Assembly (NCBI GenBank): GCA_012934845.2
Contig: WNNJ02001240.1
Location: forward strand, 62,001 to 126,000
Direction: 5' to 3'
Origin: Pomphorhynchus laevis
Taxonomy: Eukaryota > Acanthocephala > Palaeacanthocephala > Echinorhynchida > Pomphorhynchidae
DNA: 64,000 nucleotides
In this document: piece after piece, positions 33,640 through 45,419 of the stretch
How the letters are laid out: each line of letters starts with the position of its first letter
Numbering within the stretch: position 1 is the first letter of the stretch
The notes under the pieces: model-generated
Database searches by the model: none
The model's input: the letters and a program-made list of their open reading frames with translations, nothing else
Told to the model about the DNA's origin: nothing
Position numbers and translations under genes: made by a program

Positions 33640-35560
33640 GTAATCTCAATGAAATCTGCAACATTGATGGAGTTTGATAAATTTTAGGGTCGAGATCGCT
33701 TACTTTCTTGTAAGCAATTGAGTAGAATTAGAAAGAATCGCTATTAAAGTCGAGTGTACTTTAGAAAAACGTCCCGATATATTTTTTAAGAACATCCACT
33801 TGCACGCATCAATAATAGTCAAATTCCCAACAGTAAGATCTCTCAAATATACAGGAATAGCGTTAGAAAATATTTGTTCTAAAAATTTGAAATATATTTG
33901 GACATAGTTGAATATTCATATTCAGGTATCTTTTAAAGATAATTTGTCAATGCTTCTATTAGATACAATGGCAGTTGGGACTTTATATGCTTTATGATTT
34001 AGGTGAGATCGGAATGACAACAATATGCCCACGACATTCGAGGTCATCTTTAGAAAATTTGTTTAGTCGAATCAGTACATATTTTACACGACGAAGTAAT
34101 GAGTCCTTAAAATGTCATTGTCCATGTTGTATGTGTAGATGTGCGTCACGCGAACATACGAAAACTAAAACTCTAGATACATTTGAAAAACTGTCATTAA
34201 GATCGCCATATGTGAGAAGTTGCCACCCAATTCCAAGTAAATCCCAATCAAAATCTTTAACATTAATAATTCTATCAAGGTTTAGATTAATGGTAGTTAC
34301 ATTTGATAAATGAGGTAAATCAAGAAGTAAATTCGACGCCTCCGCAAAGCAGACGACGAATCTACGCTCGAATCGTTAGGTCTGGATAGAGGCGACGGAA
34401 AACGTCCAGACGGAGTTACGACCTTTCCATTTTCCCGAGAAATGAGTTTGTTTTGGGATTGTACATGCGTCAACACTTTTGCTCATGCGAAATAAACGGG
34501 TCTGCTGTCGAGACAGGATTAGCTGCAACAATGGTAAAAACTTTCAAACGACGCAAATACGCTTCAATTTCGCACCGATACTTATTCGAACCGATTGCCG
34601 TAGAAACGGCTGGAGTCTTTTTACAGTCAGCCAAGACATTTTTACAATGTATAGGCCGACGAATTACGGTAGCTACCGGGGACCGAAGGGAAATATTTTT
34701 GCTAAAACAAAGAATACGATTTGCGATACAGCGAGGTAAGCCTGCTGCATCAGAGGGACTCAGAAGAATAGTAAAATTATCTAACCAATGTGGGCAGGTT
34801 TTACCTACCAGCTATTGATTTTTTTGATTTGTTTATGAAAACATATTATCAAAAAAATCAACAAGTGCAAATTACATACCGATAGGTATTTTCTAATAAA
34901 AGCCATATTACTGTCAGGTTACCGGTTAATAATATGGGAGTGTTGTAAGTAATTTTAGATAGAATTGTGGATAGTTCATCAGTATATGATGAAAATAAGA
35001 TTTCCGTTTAAAATCACGTCCAACTATAATAATGGATGATGCGAATACTATAGAAGGAAAACATTTTTCGTATTTACAATAATTAAAAATAGAAATATAG
35101 CTTATAATAAGGCCTTCGCTCTGACGACATTTATGACCCCAAAATGCCGAAATATCAAAGCAATGAAACCATCGAGATTCAAATGGTTAGAGCAAAACGT
35201 CTCAGTCAAAATAAAAAAAACACGAAATTTATTTAGCAGAGCTAAGTAACCAGTCGAGTTAAAATATTAAGCCCCTCATCATAATGTTGTACGATGAAAA
35301 GGTTTGGTTTTGAAGGTGTATTTGATCTAAAATGCGTTAGATGTGCTAATACAGACTAAAATGCATTAAGACGTCAAAAAATGCTTTCGTTTCTAATGAA
35401 ATAGAGATAAGAATAATCTCCAGACTGTTTATCCTCATGTGATTGTCGTAATTTAAAGTGTTCATATCTTTCTATTTTAGAAAGATCTGCCCGAGTAAAT
35501 GTGGATGAATATCTATCAAATATCCTCAAACAACTTTCAATGCTTTTTGCGCTGATAATT
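33640..35560 (-). pseudogene. Decayed protein-coding gene of unknown family
   Basis: The minus strand shows several coherent coding stretches broken by stops and frameshifts. They include RYSSTFTRADLSKIERYEHF (about 35500), ETFCSNHLNLDGFIALIFRH (about 35190), KCFPSIVFASSIIIVGRDF (about 35050), LLLDLPHLSNVTTINLNLDR with DWDLLGIGWQLL (34340-34200), LLRRVKYVLIRLNKF (about 34080) and YLRDLTVGNLTIIDACKWMF (33860-33800). The order is continuous along the strand. An RLE-type LINE piece on the opposite strand sits between two blocks (34320-34860). I do not recognise the family; the Leu-rich spacing could be F-box/LRR-like, but this is weak. Confidence 0.45.
34330..34818 (+). pseudogene. RLE-type non-LTR element: endonuclease and C-terminal domain
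   Basis: 34372-34489 reads LGLDRGDGKRPDGVTTFPFS followed by REMSLFWDCTCVNTFAHA. The PD (in RPDG) and D (in WD.T) are the catalytic acids of the restriction-like endonuclease. After a frameshift, 34535-34740 reads KRRKYASISHRYLFEPIAVE with TAGVF, GRRITVATGDRRE and LKQRIRFAIQRGK, the conserved tail of this family (Y.F.PIAVET.G, L..LG.RI...TGD.RE, QR.S.AIQRGNA). RT is absent; matching RT pieces lie at 12.1-13.2 kb. The piece is inserted antisense into the decayed gene at 33.6-35.6 kb. Confidence 0.7.
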
Positions 35561-36180
35561 ATGTATATAGGACTTCTATATTATCGCTTAGTTTGCTTTG
35601 AAAAATATTTATAAATAGTATCTAGCCGAGATATCTTTAAATTTACTTTTTCAAATTTATTACATTTTTATTTATAAAGAGTTAAAAAGCTTAATGTTTA
35701 ATGCAAATTTTGTGATACAAAATATTTATTTATTTAATAATTTTACTTTAAATTTTATTTCAACGGGAATTCTTTGTTATTTAATTTTGCTAAATTTACG
35801 ACAAAGCACTCTTTGATTGAATATAAGACAAGTGTACTGATATTGTATTAGGTAAAAATAGCAAATAAAGCATTTCGAGTTTAATTTACATTATGTAAAT
35901 TAAAGTTGAGGTTAATTATATAAAGGTATACTCGACCGAAAATGGAATGTCTTGGTTGGAAATGTTATATATTAGAGTTGTTTAATTAGACAATTCAAAT
36001 ATTTACACAGAAAAAATAAAAAGATTGGTTATCTTTTGTGACTTCACATATCTTTTCATTTCGAATCCTTAAAATAATTGATTTTTAATTATGTTTTGCT
36101 TAAATATGTTTAAATTTCTCTGTACAAATAAATAACGTGAATTCACTTTTGTTGTAAAAAGATTCTTGTTTTATACTTAG

Positions 36181-36797
36181 ATGTATTGATTCCGCCTGAG
36201 ATTATAAAATCACTTCATCTATCAAAATCGCCAAATTTTAGTTCAATTTTTCGGCATGATTCAAAAACTGAACTACCGTTAATTGAAGACCAGACAAATT
36301 TGACTTTTGGGGTTTTAAGTTTCGGTCACTCACAACAGTTTAATAATATCAGTGAGATAATGACAAACCAAGCACAATATAGTGAACAAAAAAATACATC
36401 AGATCTAGAAATGCATGGAACTAATTATTCTTTAAATTATTTCACAACTAATAATTTTAATATTGAAAACACGACAATCTATACGTCTGATGCCGTGTAC
36501 ACATCGACTAAAGCAATGCCGGATAGTTATCGACTGGGTGTAAATGAACACGAAAAAGAAGATGAAGTTGATGGTGATGGTGATGATGGTTCACTGGTTT
36601 TGTCAGAAACTGAAAAACAATCCGAGCATTCCGCAATCAGACCGAATTTAAATGAAAGCAGCGACCAAGATGATGGTGGATTGATTCTGTCGTTTTCTGT
36701 CAAAAGAAATAAACAGTCATTTTCAATAAAGTATTTTAGCAAACAGCAGATTTATTTGTCTCTGTTGATTTTTATTGTTAGTTTTGTCGCCCTCTAG
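36181..36797 (+). CDS. Terminal exon with GPI-like C terminus, probably exon 4 of the Ly6-like gene
   Basis: The exon follows an acceptor (TTTTATACTTAG) at 36169-36180 and is open in the frame VLIPPEIIKSLHL... to TAG at 36795-36797 (204 codons plus a split codon). It is rich in Ser, Thr and Asn with many NxS/T sites (for example NLTF, NNIS, NTSD, NTTI, NESS). It has an acidic Asp/Gly run (DEVDGDGDDG) and a repeated block LVLSETEK / LILSFSVK, and ends with a 16-residue hydrophobic tail (QIYLSLLIFIVSFVAL). It fits a GPI-anchored or tail-anchored surface protein. The acceptor phase (two leading bases) matches the phase-1 donor at 28573 of the Ly6-like gene, giving 307 residues in total. The 7.6-kb distance makes the link an inference. 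AATAAA follows at 36839. Confidence 0.6.
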
Positions 36798-36838
36798 ACT
36801 CTTTTGCAAATCAAAATAACATATACGAGTTTTATTTG

Positions 36839-36844
36839 AATAAA
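36839..36844 (+). promoter_or_regulatory. Poly(A) signal AATAAA
   Basis: Lies 42 nt after the stop of the exon at 36181-36797. Confidence 0.5.
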
Positions 36845-37369
36845 TTCAACTAATTGTTACTTCCTTTTAATTAAATAATTTTAAAATTATTATTAGAGTT
36901 CTAGCATTTATTTATACCTTATTATTGAAGAAACACTTTTTGGGTTAATATTTTACGCTTTAAGTAAATCTTAAACTTTTACATCCAACAGTTCATGCAG
37001 TCAGATAATATAAAACTGTTATTTCATTGCACAAATTTATCAACTTAAATCAGTCAAATTGTAATGATATGTATGATATAATTGATTATATAATGTAGTA
37101 ATTAAATTAATAGCATAATGATTAGAACATATTAACGTTAAGAATTAAGTGAAAATACCTAAATATTATCGATATTTATACAATTGTACAATTTCGTTAC
37201 TGACATTCCTCATATGTAATGATTTATGTAAGAATAAAGTTTAAAGCGGCAGAAGAAGATATAACCAATTTTTGATAATGTACTGTATAAACCAAAATGA
37301 AATACTCAAAAGCGAAAAATTTAATTACTTTTTGTCCCTTCTTGTTGCTTAAGATATTTTCGGGAAAAT

Positions 37370-38760
37370 CATTAAATAAGCTAACTGACTCTACGTATTT
37401 TATATTGCAAATTAAAAATAATGCAAAATAAAAGTTAAATAGCTAAATAATAAAAAAATTAATTAATAATGAATAATTGTTATAAGATTTTATATAATTT
37501 ATATCAAGATGAATTATAAACTGAAATCATTGTAATTTTCTGAAGATGCTTACAGTAGTTAGCGAAATATCAAAAATAATTTCGTCTTTCCTTTGATCCA
37601 GCTCCAAAAATTATTTACATTTTTTCTTTTAAGTTTTTTTGTTTGTTACAAATTTTATATATTTTGTATAAATGCCAAACATAATGCTTTTGTGTTTGAT
37701 AAACTGTTTATAATTTGCCTAAAGGTGATAGATGTAGCTATCGAAATATTGTAATTTTTGTATTATAATATTTATTTAATTAAAAAATAATATTAATTAA
37801 TAATTATTTAATAATTTAATTAAATAATAAACTGTCTGTCATTTTTCTGAATATGATAACATGAGTTATCGAAATATTGAAATTGTTGGAATTAAACCAG
37901 TTTTTTCGCTCCTGTAAATTTATAAAACTAAAGGAAGAAATAAGTGGATATTTATCTTTACGTTTTCACGTAACTTAATTAGGACACAAAATTATCTAAC
38001 ATTTGTGTATCAAGAGATCCAAAATTATTTGATCGTTTGCATAAACAATCAAATAATTTTGATTAAATAATTTCTTAAAAAAATTTCTTAAACAATTATA
38101 TAAAGTCTATGTAAAAAAGGGAATTTTAACGGATGTATGTATCAATGGATCCAAAAATTACTTCAGAAAAAGTAATTTTCTATAGATGCTTACAGTAGTT
38201 AGTGAAATATTAAACATAATCTCTTATTTTATTTGATCTAGCTCCAATAATTATTTATCAATAATGGATTAGTATCAACTATTTAAAATTTCTGTTATCT
38301 CACAATTGCATTTAATTGCAGCAAAAACAGTTCTTCCAGGTAAGAACAGTATCGTGCGTGCATAATGCTTTTGTGTTTGATAAGCTGTTTATAATTTGCC
38401 TGAAAATGATATATGCTGCTATCGAAATATTGTAATTTATTCTCTTGATGATCAAGAGAATACGCGATGGTCTGACGCCGTCATTAGTTCGTTAGTTGCG
38501 AATTGTCAAAATTTAGGCAATAGATATGTTATTATCGAAACGACATTATTCCTTTCTATTAACTTAAAACTATTAAATAAGCTAACTGAGTCTACGTATT
38601 TTATATTGCAAATTAAAAATAATGCAAAATAAAAGTTAAATAATATAAAAGTAATTAATATTAAATAATTGTTATAAGATTTTATATAATTTATATCAAG
38701 ATGAACTATAAACTGAAATTAAAAATATAAATCAATTTTTACGATAGCCATAAAAAATAT
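37370..38760 (+). repeat. Two PLE terminal-repeat copies with dispersed CTGAAGATGC repeats
   Basis: PLE terminal-repeat copies start at 37376 and 38577 (GCTAACTGA.TCTACGTATT). Between them, 37540-37770 and 38170-38440 are two copies of a unit with CTGAAGATGCTTACAGTAGT, a GAAATAT word and TTTGATCCAGCTCC, followed by CATAATGCTTTTGTGTTTGA. The open frame at 38396-38632 is inside this repeat and is not accepted as a gene. Confidence 0.65.
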
Positions 38761-40460
38761 TTTATAATTTTTAAATAGTCACTTTCCATAAACAAAGCGT
38801 TGAGTTCTCGCAATTCGAAGAAGAGCTTTAAATCCCTCCCATGTTATAGACGGCGGACCTTGTTGTAAACCATCAAAACTGAAGGCTCCCTTTCAAAATC
38901 TTGACAAAGTGACTTGAAGAAGCAGCGGTTCTTGACAGAAGTGTAAAGGAAAAAAATTTAACTTTGGAGGCAAATTTTTTGATGTTTAAGTATGCCGATG
39001 AAGAAATATTGAGTACATTTCAAGTAATGAATATTTTATATTAACAAATCCAAAAACACTTTAGCACTGCAGGGTACACACAAAATCAAAAATTTGGATA
39101 TCATCTTTCACATAGAATAATTTTTGATTCAAATTTTTTTCACATAAAATTCTTCACACATTTTTATATTTTTTGTTATATTTTTTAATTTTATATTTTC
39201 CATAATTTCAATTGCAGTAATGACTGCTACACTTGAAAGTAGGAAACAAACTATAGATGACTAGTTAGAAAATATCAAGTAATATCGTGAACAACAATTT
39301 TAAGCTTAAACACAAAGATAAAATTCTACAATAATACAAGTCTGAACACAAATGTATGAGTGATCAAAATTTAAGCACAGTCAACGACTTTTACGATTAT
39401 AAATGCTCGATTCAATTCCATCATGGAACTTCTCTGATCCCGATCCTTACGTTTTGAATGTGGCGGCTTGCCCGATTACCGATTGGATTTTATTGCTTCA
39501 CACAGTTTACGATAATCCCGAATTAGGTTTTGAACTGAATGTTAAGGTCTTGTTTGTTTAGTGCAGGAATCCATTTTGAAACATTTTTATTTCGCAATTT
39601 TTATTTTCGCATTTTTATTGTATAGTATAGGGAAGAAGGGTCAATTTGAGAATATAATTTCAAAAATTCAAATTGTTTTGACGAGTATCAACGGCTCCTT
39701 TGAATTTAAATATTTTAGCAAAATAGTAGTTTAATTTTAAGCGTCAAACATCTTCTTAAAGACTTTGCCTCTTTCCAACCCCCCCTTATGCGAGAAAAAA
39801 GGCGGTCTCTGAGAAGATGTTTGACGCTTTGATAGCCAGTCCTTTGATAATATTATCGAAGCGCTGGCTTACCTCACAATGACGCTTGATTTTGGATGGC
39901 ATCGAGCATCTTCTTAAAGACTTTGCTTTTTCACCCTCAGGGAATAGATCGAAGGTTACACCAAGTTTTTTAAAAATGTGCGTAATTTCTTCCAGATCAA
40001 GTTTCAATATTTTAAAATAATAATGTATCAATAAAATGTGCATATGATTTTATCTGTAGATTGAATTTAAGTATAAATATATGTCTACGATCGTTTTACA
40101 ACTAGTACTTTAACTGATTTCTCCAAAAAAACTTTAAGATCAAAAGCGTATCATTACATAGTATATTGTTTAAAAAAATTTCAAAACAGTTTATTGCAAC
40201 AAACAAACAGATCCCGAATGGCCTACTTCAACTATTTTCAAAATCAATACGTGAGAGCGTACAACTGGATACTCGCTCGTATGCCTCTCCTGTCAGATTG
40301 CGCGGATAGCAACAATCTTTAGAGCTGGCTGCAACTTTTCATTTTTCCTCGAATAGTTCTATGTTCCTCTTAGTCATCCGATTAGTCGCTAACGATGATC
40401 ATTCAATAGCGTATCGTTAATTTCCCGGATTTATTTGGAGAAATGAATTAGTCCGCATCG
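38761..40460. other. Mostly unrecognised DNA; possible BED-finger relic
   Basis: A minus-strand frame at 39786-40043 reads SLRRCSMPSKIKRHCEVSQR, which resembles the second half of a BED zinc finger (C..MPSKLKRH). It is flanked by an inverted repeat GCGTCAAACATCTTCT / AGAAGATGTTTGACGC (39741-39829). A short frame near 39430-39545 (DWILLLHTVYDNPELGFEL) is not recognised. Confidence 0.35.
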
Positions 40461-40811
40461 AAACATATCTCACTAGCTAATAAAGATATTCTTGATGAAA
40501 ATGATTTCAGTTCTCTGGGTCAGAAGGTAAGCTCCAAGTTAGCAGACTTTGATGTGCGCGGCGCTTTGCGGCTTCTGTCTTCGACCGACACTTTTGCAGA
40601 GGGAATGACTCTGACTCTAAAAGCGTTTGACGCCTAGCATTTATTCTCCTCAACTGAAACTATGATAATATCGCACGCATTCCAAAACCCCGAACTCTGC
40701 AGTCTGTCTGAACTGCAAAAAAATATCGCAAGTTACGAAAATGGATCAGGTAAAGGTTGGAAATCCCCACTTAGTGGGGATTTACTGACGACCGGGCTCT
40801 CTGGTAAGTGA
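40461..40811 (+). pseudogene. RLE-type non-LTR element, region before the RT
   Basis: The single frame reads KVSSKLADFDVRGALRLLSS followed by TDTFAEGMTLTLKAF, a stop, then ISHAFQNPELCSLSELQKNI and ENGSGKGWKSP. In this LINE family the region K....DVRGA.RLL.S.D..A....T...L..KHP and then I.SFP.GS.GG.DG.. leads into the RT. Two stops (40626, 40809) interrupt it. RT does not follow. Confidence 0.6.
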
Positions 40812-40951
40812 TCCATAGTAGACTTCGCAAATATGTTAGAACTTGTCCGAAACGCCGTTGTTTATCCGAAAGTGAGCATTAGTCTACCACTAACGATCGA
40901 AACACCATATGTTATTCGATTCGCGGATTGCCTTTAGGACTTTGTATATAG

Positions 40952-41628
40952 TCATGTATTGCCTTTTTGTAAAGAAAACGTTATTCTGTCATGCAAATAG
41001 TGTATTCCCAACCTGCGTAATTGCTTTAATACGTGTTTCGCTAATAAACAATTATTATAAATTATATACAGGGCAAACTCATTGACAGCTATCAATAATG
41101 TGCCAATAACATTTAAATTAAATTTAAACATTTTAATATCGCATGTTTTTAAACTGTTCAAGGTATCAAATATTATTTGATAGTTATCGCTCAACATCAA
41201 ATGCGAGCCTTACATTTGTTCACAGTATACAGTCCGCTTTAAAATACATACTTTTAATTATAAATATATAAGGTTTAAACTGAATTATTATCATGGCAGT
41301 TCTATAATGCCTTTTTGAAAATTTTATCAAAGTGATTAAGCATAGTTTTTGTTTTTAACAAAAAAGGCGTATCTTTGTTACACAAAAGTAACGATTCTAA
41401 TCTGCATTTTTTGTCTAAAAAGGCACATGACAAATTTTAATGCAATCTTCGATTATCTACGTAATTTTGTAATAACAGATATTACTCATTGTTGCATTGA
41501 AAAAAATATGTTGAAAGTTTACATCGCCCTTGCTATGCTGTGTGGAAACTTACTTGGCTTTATCTATAAATACTTACAAAAAAGTTAAATGCTTTTAAAC
41601 TAAAATTAAGGAAACAGAACTTTATAAG
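40952..41628. other. No accepted gene
   Basis: Two short open frames lie here (40952-41200 minus and 41349-41588 plus). The second ends in a hydrophobic segment, MLKVYIALAMLCGNLLGFIY (from 41507), close upstream of the 41629 gene but in another frame. Neither has supporting motifs. Confidence 0.35.
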
Positions 41629-41922
41629 ATGTCGAACAAATGCGAATGTTCAAATTGCGATCAAGTCGAAGGTACACTAATAGAAGTGATTCCTGGTCCA
41701 ACGACAAGATCTATACCCCCAATGCGATTATATGACATGACTCTTTCAGAAGCGAAATGCAAATGTGGTGAGTGTGAATGCATTCAAGAAAATATTCAAT
41801 TTCGATATAAAATTACAAGCCACGAACCGCCAGAGTTTGATTTGGGCTCTAAATACAGAGTTGACCTGAAGAAGGATAGTCAATTAGATAAATTGTATTC
41901 AAGCAATATAGTTCGTATTTAA
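41629..41922 (+). CDS. 97-residue protein with two Cys clusters
   Basis: A complete frame from ATG (context AAGATGTCG) to TAA with an AATAAA signal at 41999, 77 nt after the stop. The N-terminal cluster is CECSNC (residues 5-10) and a second cluster CKCGECEC lies at about residues 45-52. Between them is a Pro/Thr-rich linker (VIPGPTTRSIPPMRLYDM) and after them a charged tail (DLKKDSQLDKLYSSN). Paired short-spaced Cys clusters could bind metal. It has no signal peptide or membrane segment. I do not recognise the family; it may be a single-exon gene or the last exon of a larger one. Confidence 0.5.
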   Translation: MSNKCECSNCDQVEGTLIEVIPGPTTRSIPPMRLYDMTLSEAKCKCGECECIQENIQFRYKITSHEPPEFDLGSKYRVDLKKDSQLDKLYSSNIVRI

Positions 41923-42634
41923 TCCATTGATATCAATGAAGCTAATGGTAACTAAAATGGGTCTTATCTTCCTTATCTTCGACTTTGCTTAGAATTTAAA
42001 TAAAGAATTGACTTCTAAATCAGCTTCATTATTTCTAAAATTAATTTTTTATCTTTAATTTTAAATTTTGAGTATTGGCTTGAACTTGGCTGGTACAGTA
42101 AATAATAAAATCAATAATTCACTTTTTATTGTATAAAATGTACATGTGACATTAAAATTCTAGAACATCAAAATTCTAGAACACTACCAACAAAAATATT
42201 AAAGTTATTAACATCAGTTATTTATTATTTAATTAGATTAATTATATTAATTATAATTATCAATTATATTAATTATATGATAATTACAATTACATAATAA
42301 TATACATAATATATAGTAAAAATAGAAAAATGAAAAATAAAACTGTCGAAGATTCCACGAATTATGTCAGTTTTATTTTAAAGTTTTGGATGAGATTGAT
42401 ATCAATTGAACTTCGTCTACTTTTCTAAACGCTTATGTTCCGTCATTCAGTGTTACAAACGTGTTACGCTTTTAGGGTTGTGATCTTTCAATCCATCATT
42501 ATCTTAATACAGCTGCCACAACTTTTCATTATCTAACTAATTACAATAATCAGCTATTTTCTAACTTATTAAAAACGGTTGAGAACCCGACTTTAACAAA
42601 ACTAAAAAATTATTTTATCTTGTAATTATTTAAT

Positions 42635-42727
42635 ATGGATGTTATACCAAGTAGCGTATTAGGAATCCTAGAGGATGGTCTTTTACTTATTAACAAACAT
42701 GAAAGCGGCGCTATTTATCATATAAGT
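42635..42727 (+). CDS. Possible first coding exon
   Basis: ATG at 42635 opens 31 codons, MDVIPSSVLGILEDGLLLIN and on to YHIS, ending at a GTATGC donor (phase 0). The composition is protein-like and unlike the AT-rich surroundings. A possible later exon is 45172-45228 (after TTTCCAG, reading CKFEQSTKANVNSLLNN and a stop), which is in phase but unproven. No domain was recognised. Confidence 0.35.
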
Positions 42728-42967
42728 GTATGCTTGGATGTTTTTTTATATTTTTCTAATTCCACATATACCCATGTTGATTCTTTTGATTATTGATAGA
42801 GGAACATCATTATTTTAAATTGAAATTTTAATTTCTTTGAATTTTTTATCACTAATTTATGGCATCGAGATACAAAAGAAAGTTGTAGTTATCGAACATA
42901 CAGGAATCTCATTACTTGCGTTTATAAGTATTTATTAAAATAAAATGCACTCAAAAAGGGCCTCAGT

Positions 42968-43147
42968 AGCTCTATTGTAGACCATAGTTTAAATTTAGAT
43001 CACAATATTGACTATAATAATACTGTTGTTTTAGCAAAAGAAACAAATTGTTTAAATAGAAAAATTCTTGAAGCTAATTGCATTAATAAAAACTTCAATA
43101 TTATTATACCGAATAATAAACCTGACGTAAAGTTTAATATTTTGTAA
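42968..43147 (+). pseudogene. PLE C-terminal end after GIY-YIG
   Basis: The frame reads SIVDHSLNLDHNIDYNNTVV, then LAKETNCLNRKILEANCINK and ends KFNIL-stop. The blocks H.....H..D..N..V......RK.LEA..I are the C-terminal end of the PLE nuclease domain. It is open over 59 codons; the catalytic part upstream is missing. Confidence 0.65.
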
Positions 43148-43479
43148 ATATGTTGTAAACTATTCTTTTGATTAAATAATCTTTTCTATTTATATTTTTA
43201 TACTTTTTTAAAATTTTTCTAGTAATTATTATTATTATTTTTTCTATTTAATTTTTTCATTTTTTGAATGGAAATATTATTGTTATTATTTTTGTTGTTT
43301 CTAAACTATTTTGAATCACCCTTTTTATTTTGTTTTGTGTACCTTCAAAAGTTTACAGAAATCGTGTCACAATTCAAACAACACTAAAAGTAGATGTTTA
43401 TTACTAATAACAGCAGTACCTGATCAACGAAATTTGAAGCGATCGCTTTAAAATTTTTTTATATAAGCATGCACATTTT

Positions 43480-43590
43480 GAAAATCATGGTAATTTTCTG
43501 AAGATGCTAATTAATGTTGACGAAATATCAAATAAAGATTTTCCCATTTTTTGATCCAGCTCCAATAATTCTTTAAAAACGTAAATTTTA
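43480..43590 (+). repeat. Dispersed CTGAAGATGC repeat
   Basis: Contains CTGAAGATGCTAATTAATG, GACGAAATATC and TTTTGATCCAGCTCCAATAA. It matches the repeats at 37.5, 38.2 and (reverse) 1.7 kb. Confidence 0.7.
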
Positions 43591-43804
43591 CAGTGAAATG
43601 TCCATGTGTATCATCGTCGCGTCCACCTCCGATTTTATGCTTATTATTCAACGAGTAATCTATGCATTTTGTCATCCAAATAGTTTGTTTCTGTTCGATT
43701 TATTTTAGTAAAAAAGAATACAATAAAAAATTTCAATAAAATTTTACTACATAAATATTATTTTAATAAAATAGATATTTGATAAACAATTTTCACATTA
43801 AAAA

Positions 43805-44009
43805 CTAGCATGAAAATAAACCAAAAACTGAATTATTCAAAAGTTGATTTTTTTCATCCTCATATTCTAGTAGATAATACTTAAATTTAATAAATTCTAC
43901 TATCCCATTCAAGTTTATGAACAAATTTTGCATTTGACGCATTGCCACCTTAACCCACACAGCAATGCGTGCTAAGGTGCTAATTAATCGGGAAATAATG
44001 TTCACAATA
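43805..44009 (-). CDS. Possible terminal exon of a minus-strand gene
   Basis: An acceptor (ATTAATCAG on the minus strand) lies just before 44009. The frame IVNIISRLISTLARIAVWVK to a stop at 43805 is 67 codons and includes VAMRQMQNLFINLNG, then FIKFKYYLLEYEDEKNQLLN and ends VFGLFSC. The amphipathic, charged composition is unlike AT-rich noise. The product is not recognised and no upstream exon was found. Confidence 0.35.
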
Positions 44010-44529
44010 CTGATTAATCTGTATGTACATTATATATTTTTTCATCATATATGGCACTGATATGATCAGCAGATTATTGAATCTGTGCTGCTGATCCGCT
44101 GATGGATTCTTTCGGAATATTTTTATTAATTATAATAGATCACACATGTTGATTTCACAGCATAAACCAGCTAACGTTATATTCTTCCATTATTTTCAAC
44201 TCCATACACCTTGACTCACAACATGTCAGCTTTTAATCTGACATGTTGGTATTGTTTCGTCTGCAACCGCCTACGATAAATAATACATCCGGAAATAATA
44301 AATGAATAATATTATAGCTGGTTTATTTTGCGAAATTATCTTATGTGATCTAGCTAATTTTAAAATAGTCTAGTCTCCTATATTATCGAATAAAAACGTA
44401 AAATTAAAATGTTATTTTAAAGTTGAGCAAAGCTATAAATAGCTGACATTTAAGACAATATAATTTAATTGAATTTTTGATATTTTACGCATCTTATACA
44501 TCACTTCGTTTCCTAATACAATTTTAAAA

Positions 44530-44945
44530 AATGTATCTCAAAAGAGGGTGAGACCAATTCGCGTGAAATACGTTGTTATCATTGAAGCCAGACGCGGAAG
44601 AACGGTAGCGAGTACCGTTTCGTCATCACAATAACTCATCAGTGCCAGATCTCTCCCACTGCTGGATACAGAGGAGGACTGGCAGACGGCACACAAGTCA
44701 TGTGTATGAAGTACCATAAAGATTTCTGGTAACTTCACATTGAGTGCTAAATATCAGCACTACTGTTTCACCAAATAGGATCATTAGGAAAAGCACTGGC
44801 AAATGTCAGCGCAGGTCTCTTTTTTATCGGTTAATATCTTTTTTAGTTTTCAAGAGAGAGTGTGAGACCATTCCGCGTGAATTATGTACGTGGATTATGT
44901 ATAGCTAGAAATGGCTGAGTACATAATTCACGCGGAATGGTTTAA
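44530..44945 (-). repeat. Single H1 unit ending in an inverted repeat
   Basis: One H1 unit with the same words as the 47-kb array (GAGAGTGTGAGACCATTCCG). At its end, 44869-44893 (ACCATTCCGCGTGAATTATG) is repeated in reverse at 44918-44943. A further hairpin, TATAACCTACAATGC / GCATTGTAGGTTATA, lies at 44969-45002. Confidence 0.8.
44612..44694 (-). ncRNA. Type III hammerhead ribozyme, H1 family
   Basis: On the minus strand: GTC cleavage triplet (44685-44687), perfect stem I TGCCAG/CTGGCA with an inner CTCC/GGAG helix, CTGATGA (44636-44642), stem II GTT/GAC, GAAA (44618-44621) and 7-bp stem III GTGCCGT/ACGGTAC. All catalytic positions are intact. Confidence 0.88.
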
Positions 44946-45419
44946 CACTTCCTGTTACCTACAGGGAGTATAACCTACAATGCAGAGCATTGTAGGTTAT
45001 AGGAGAAATACTTGCTAATTGTTCAAGAAACAGTGAAATTGACTTTGACTAAAACATCACTTGAAATGATTATCTAGTAGAAATGTTCTTCATAGTATAT
45101 TCTACCATTGCTTGTATAAGAGTTTGACGTAAAACGTATGTGGTTAAACTGTATTTTATAAAATTTCCAGTGTAAATTCGAACAATCTACGAAGGCCAAC
45201 GTTAATAGTTTACTTAACAATTAATGGCTAAGTAATGATTATTAATTAATGCTTATTCCATTAATTAATGGTTAACAACTGAGGCCCAATTCGTGTCGCA
45301 ATTTTAATTACACAATTCTAACGAATTATTTAAATTATTGGATAGTGATTGCTAGTGCAAATAGAATTATAAACTGTCATTCTTATGATTAATATAGATC
45401 AGAGGTGACCAACACTTTT

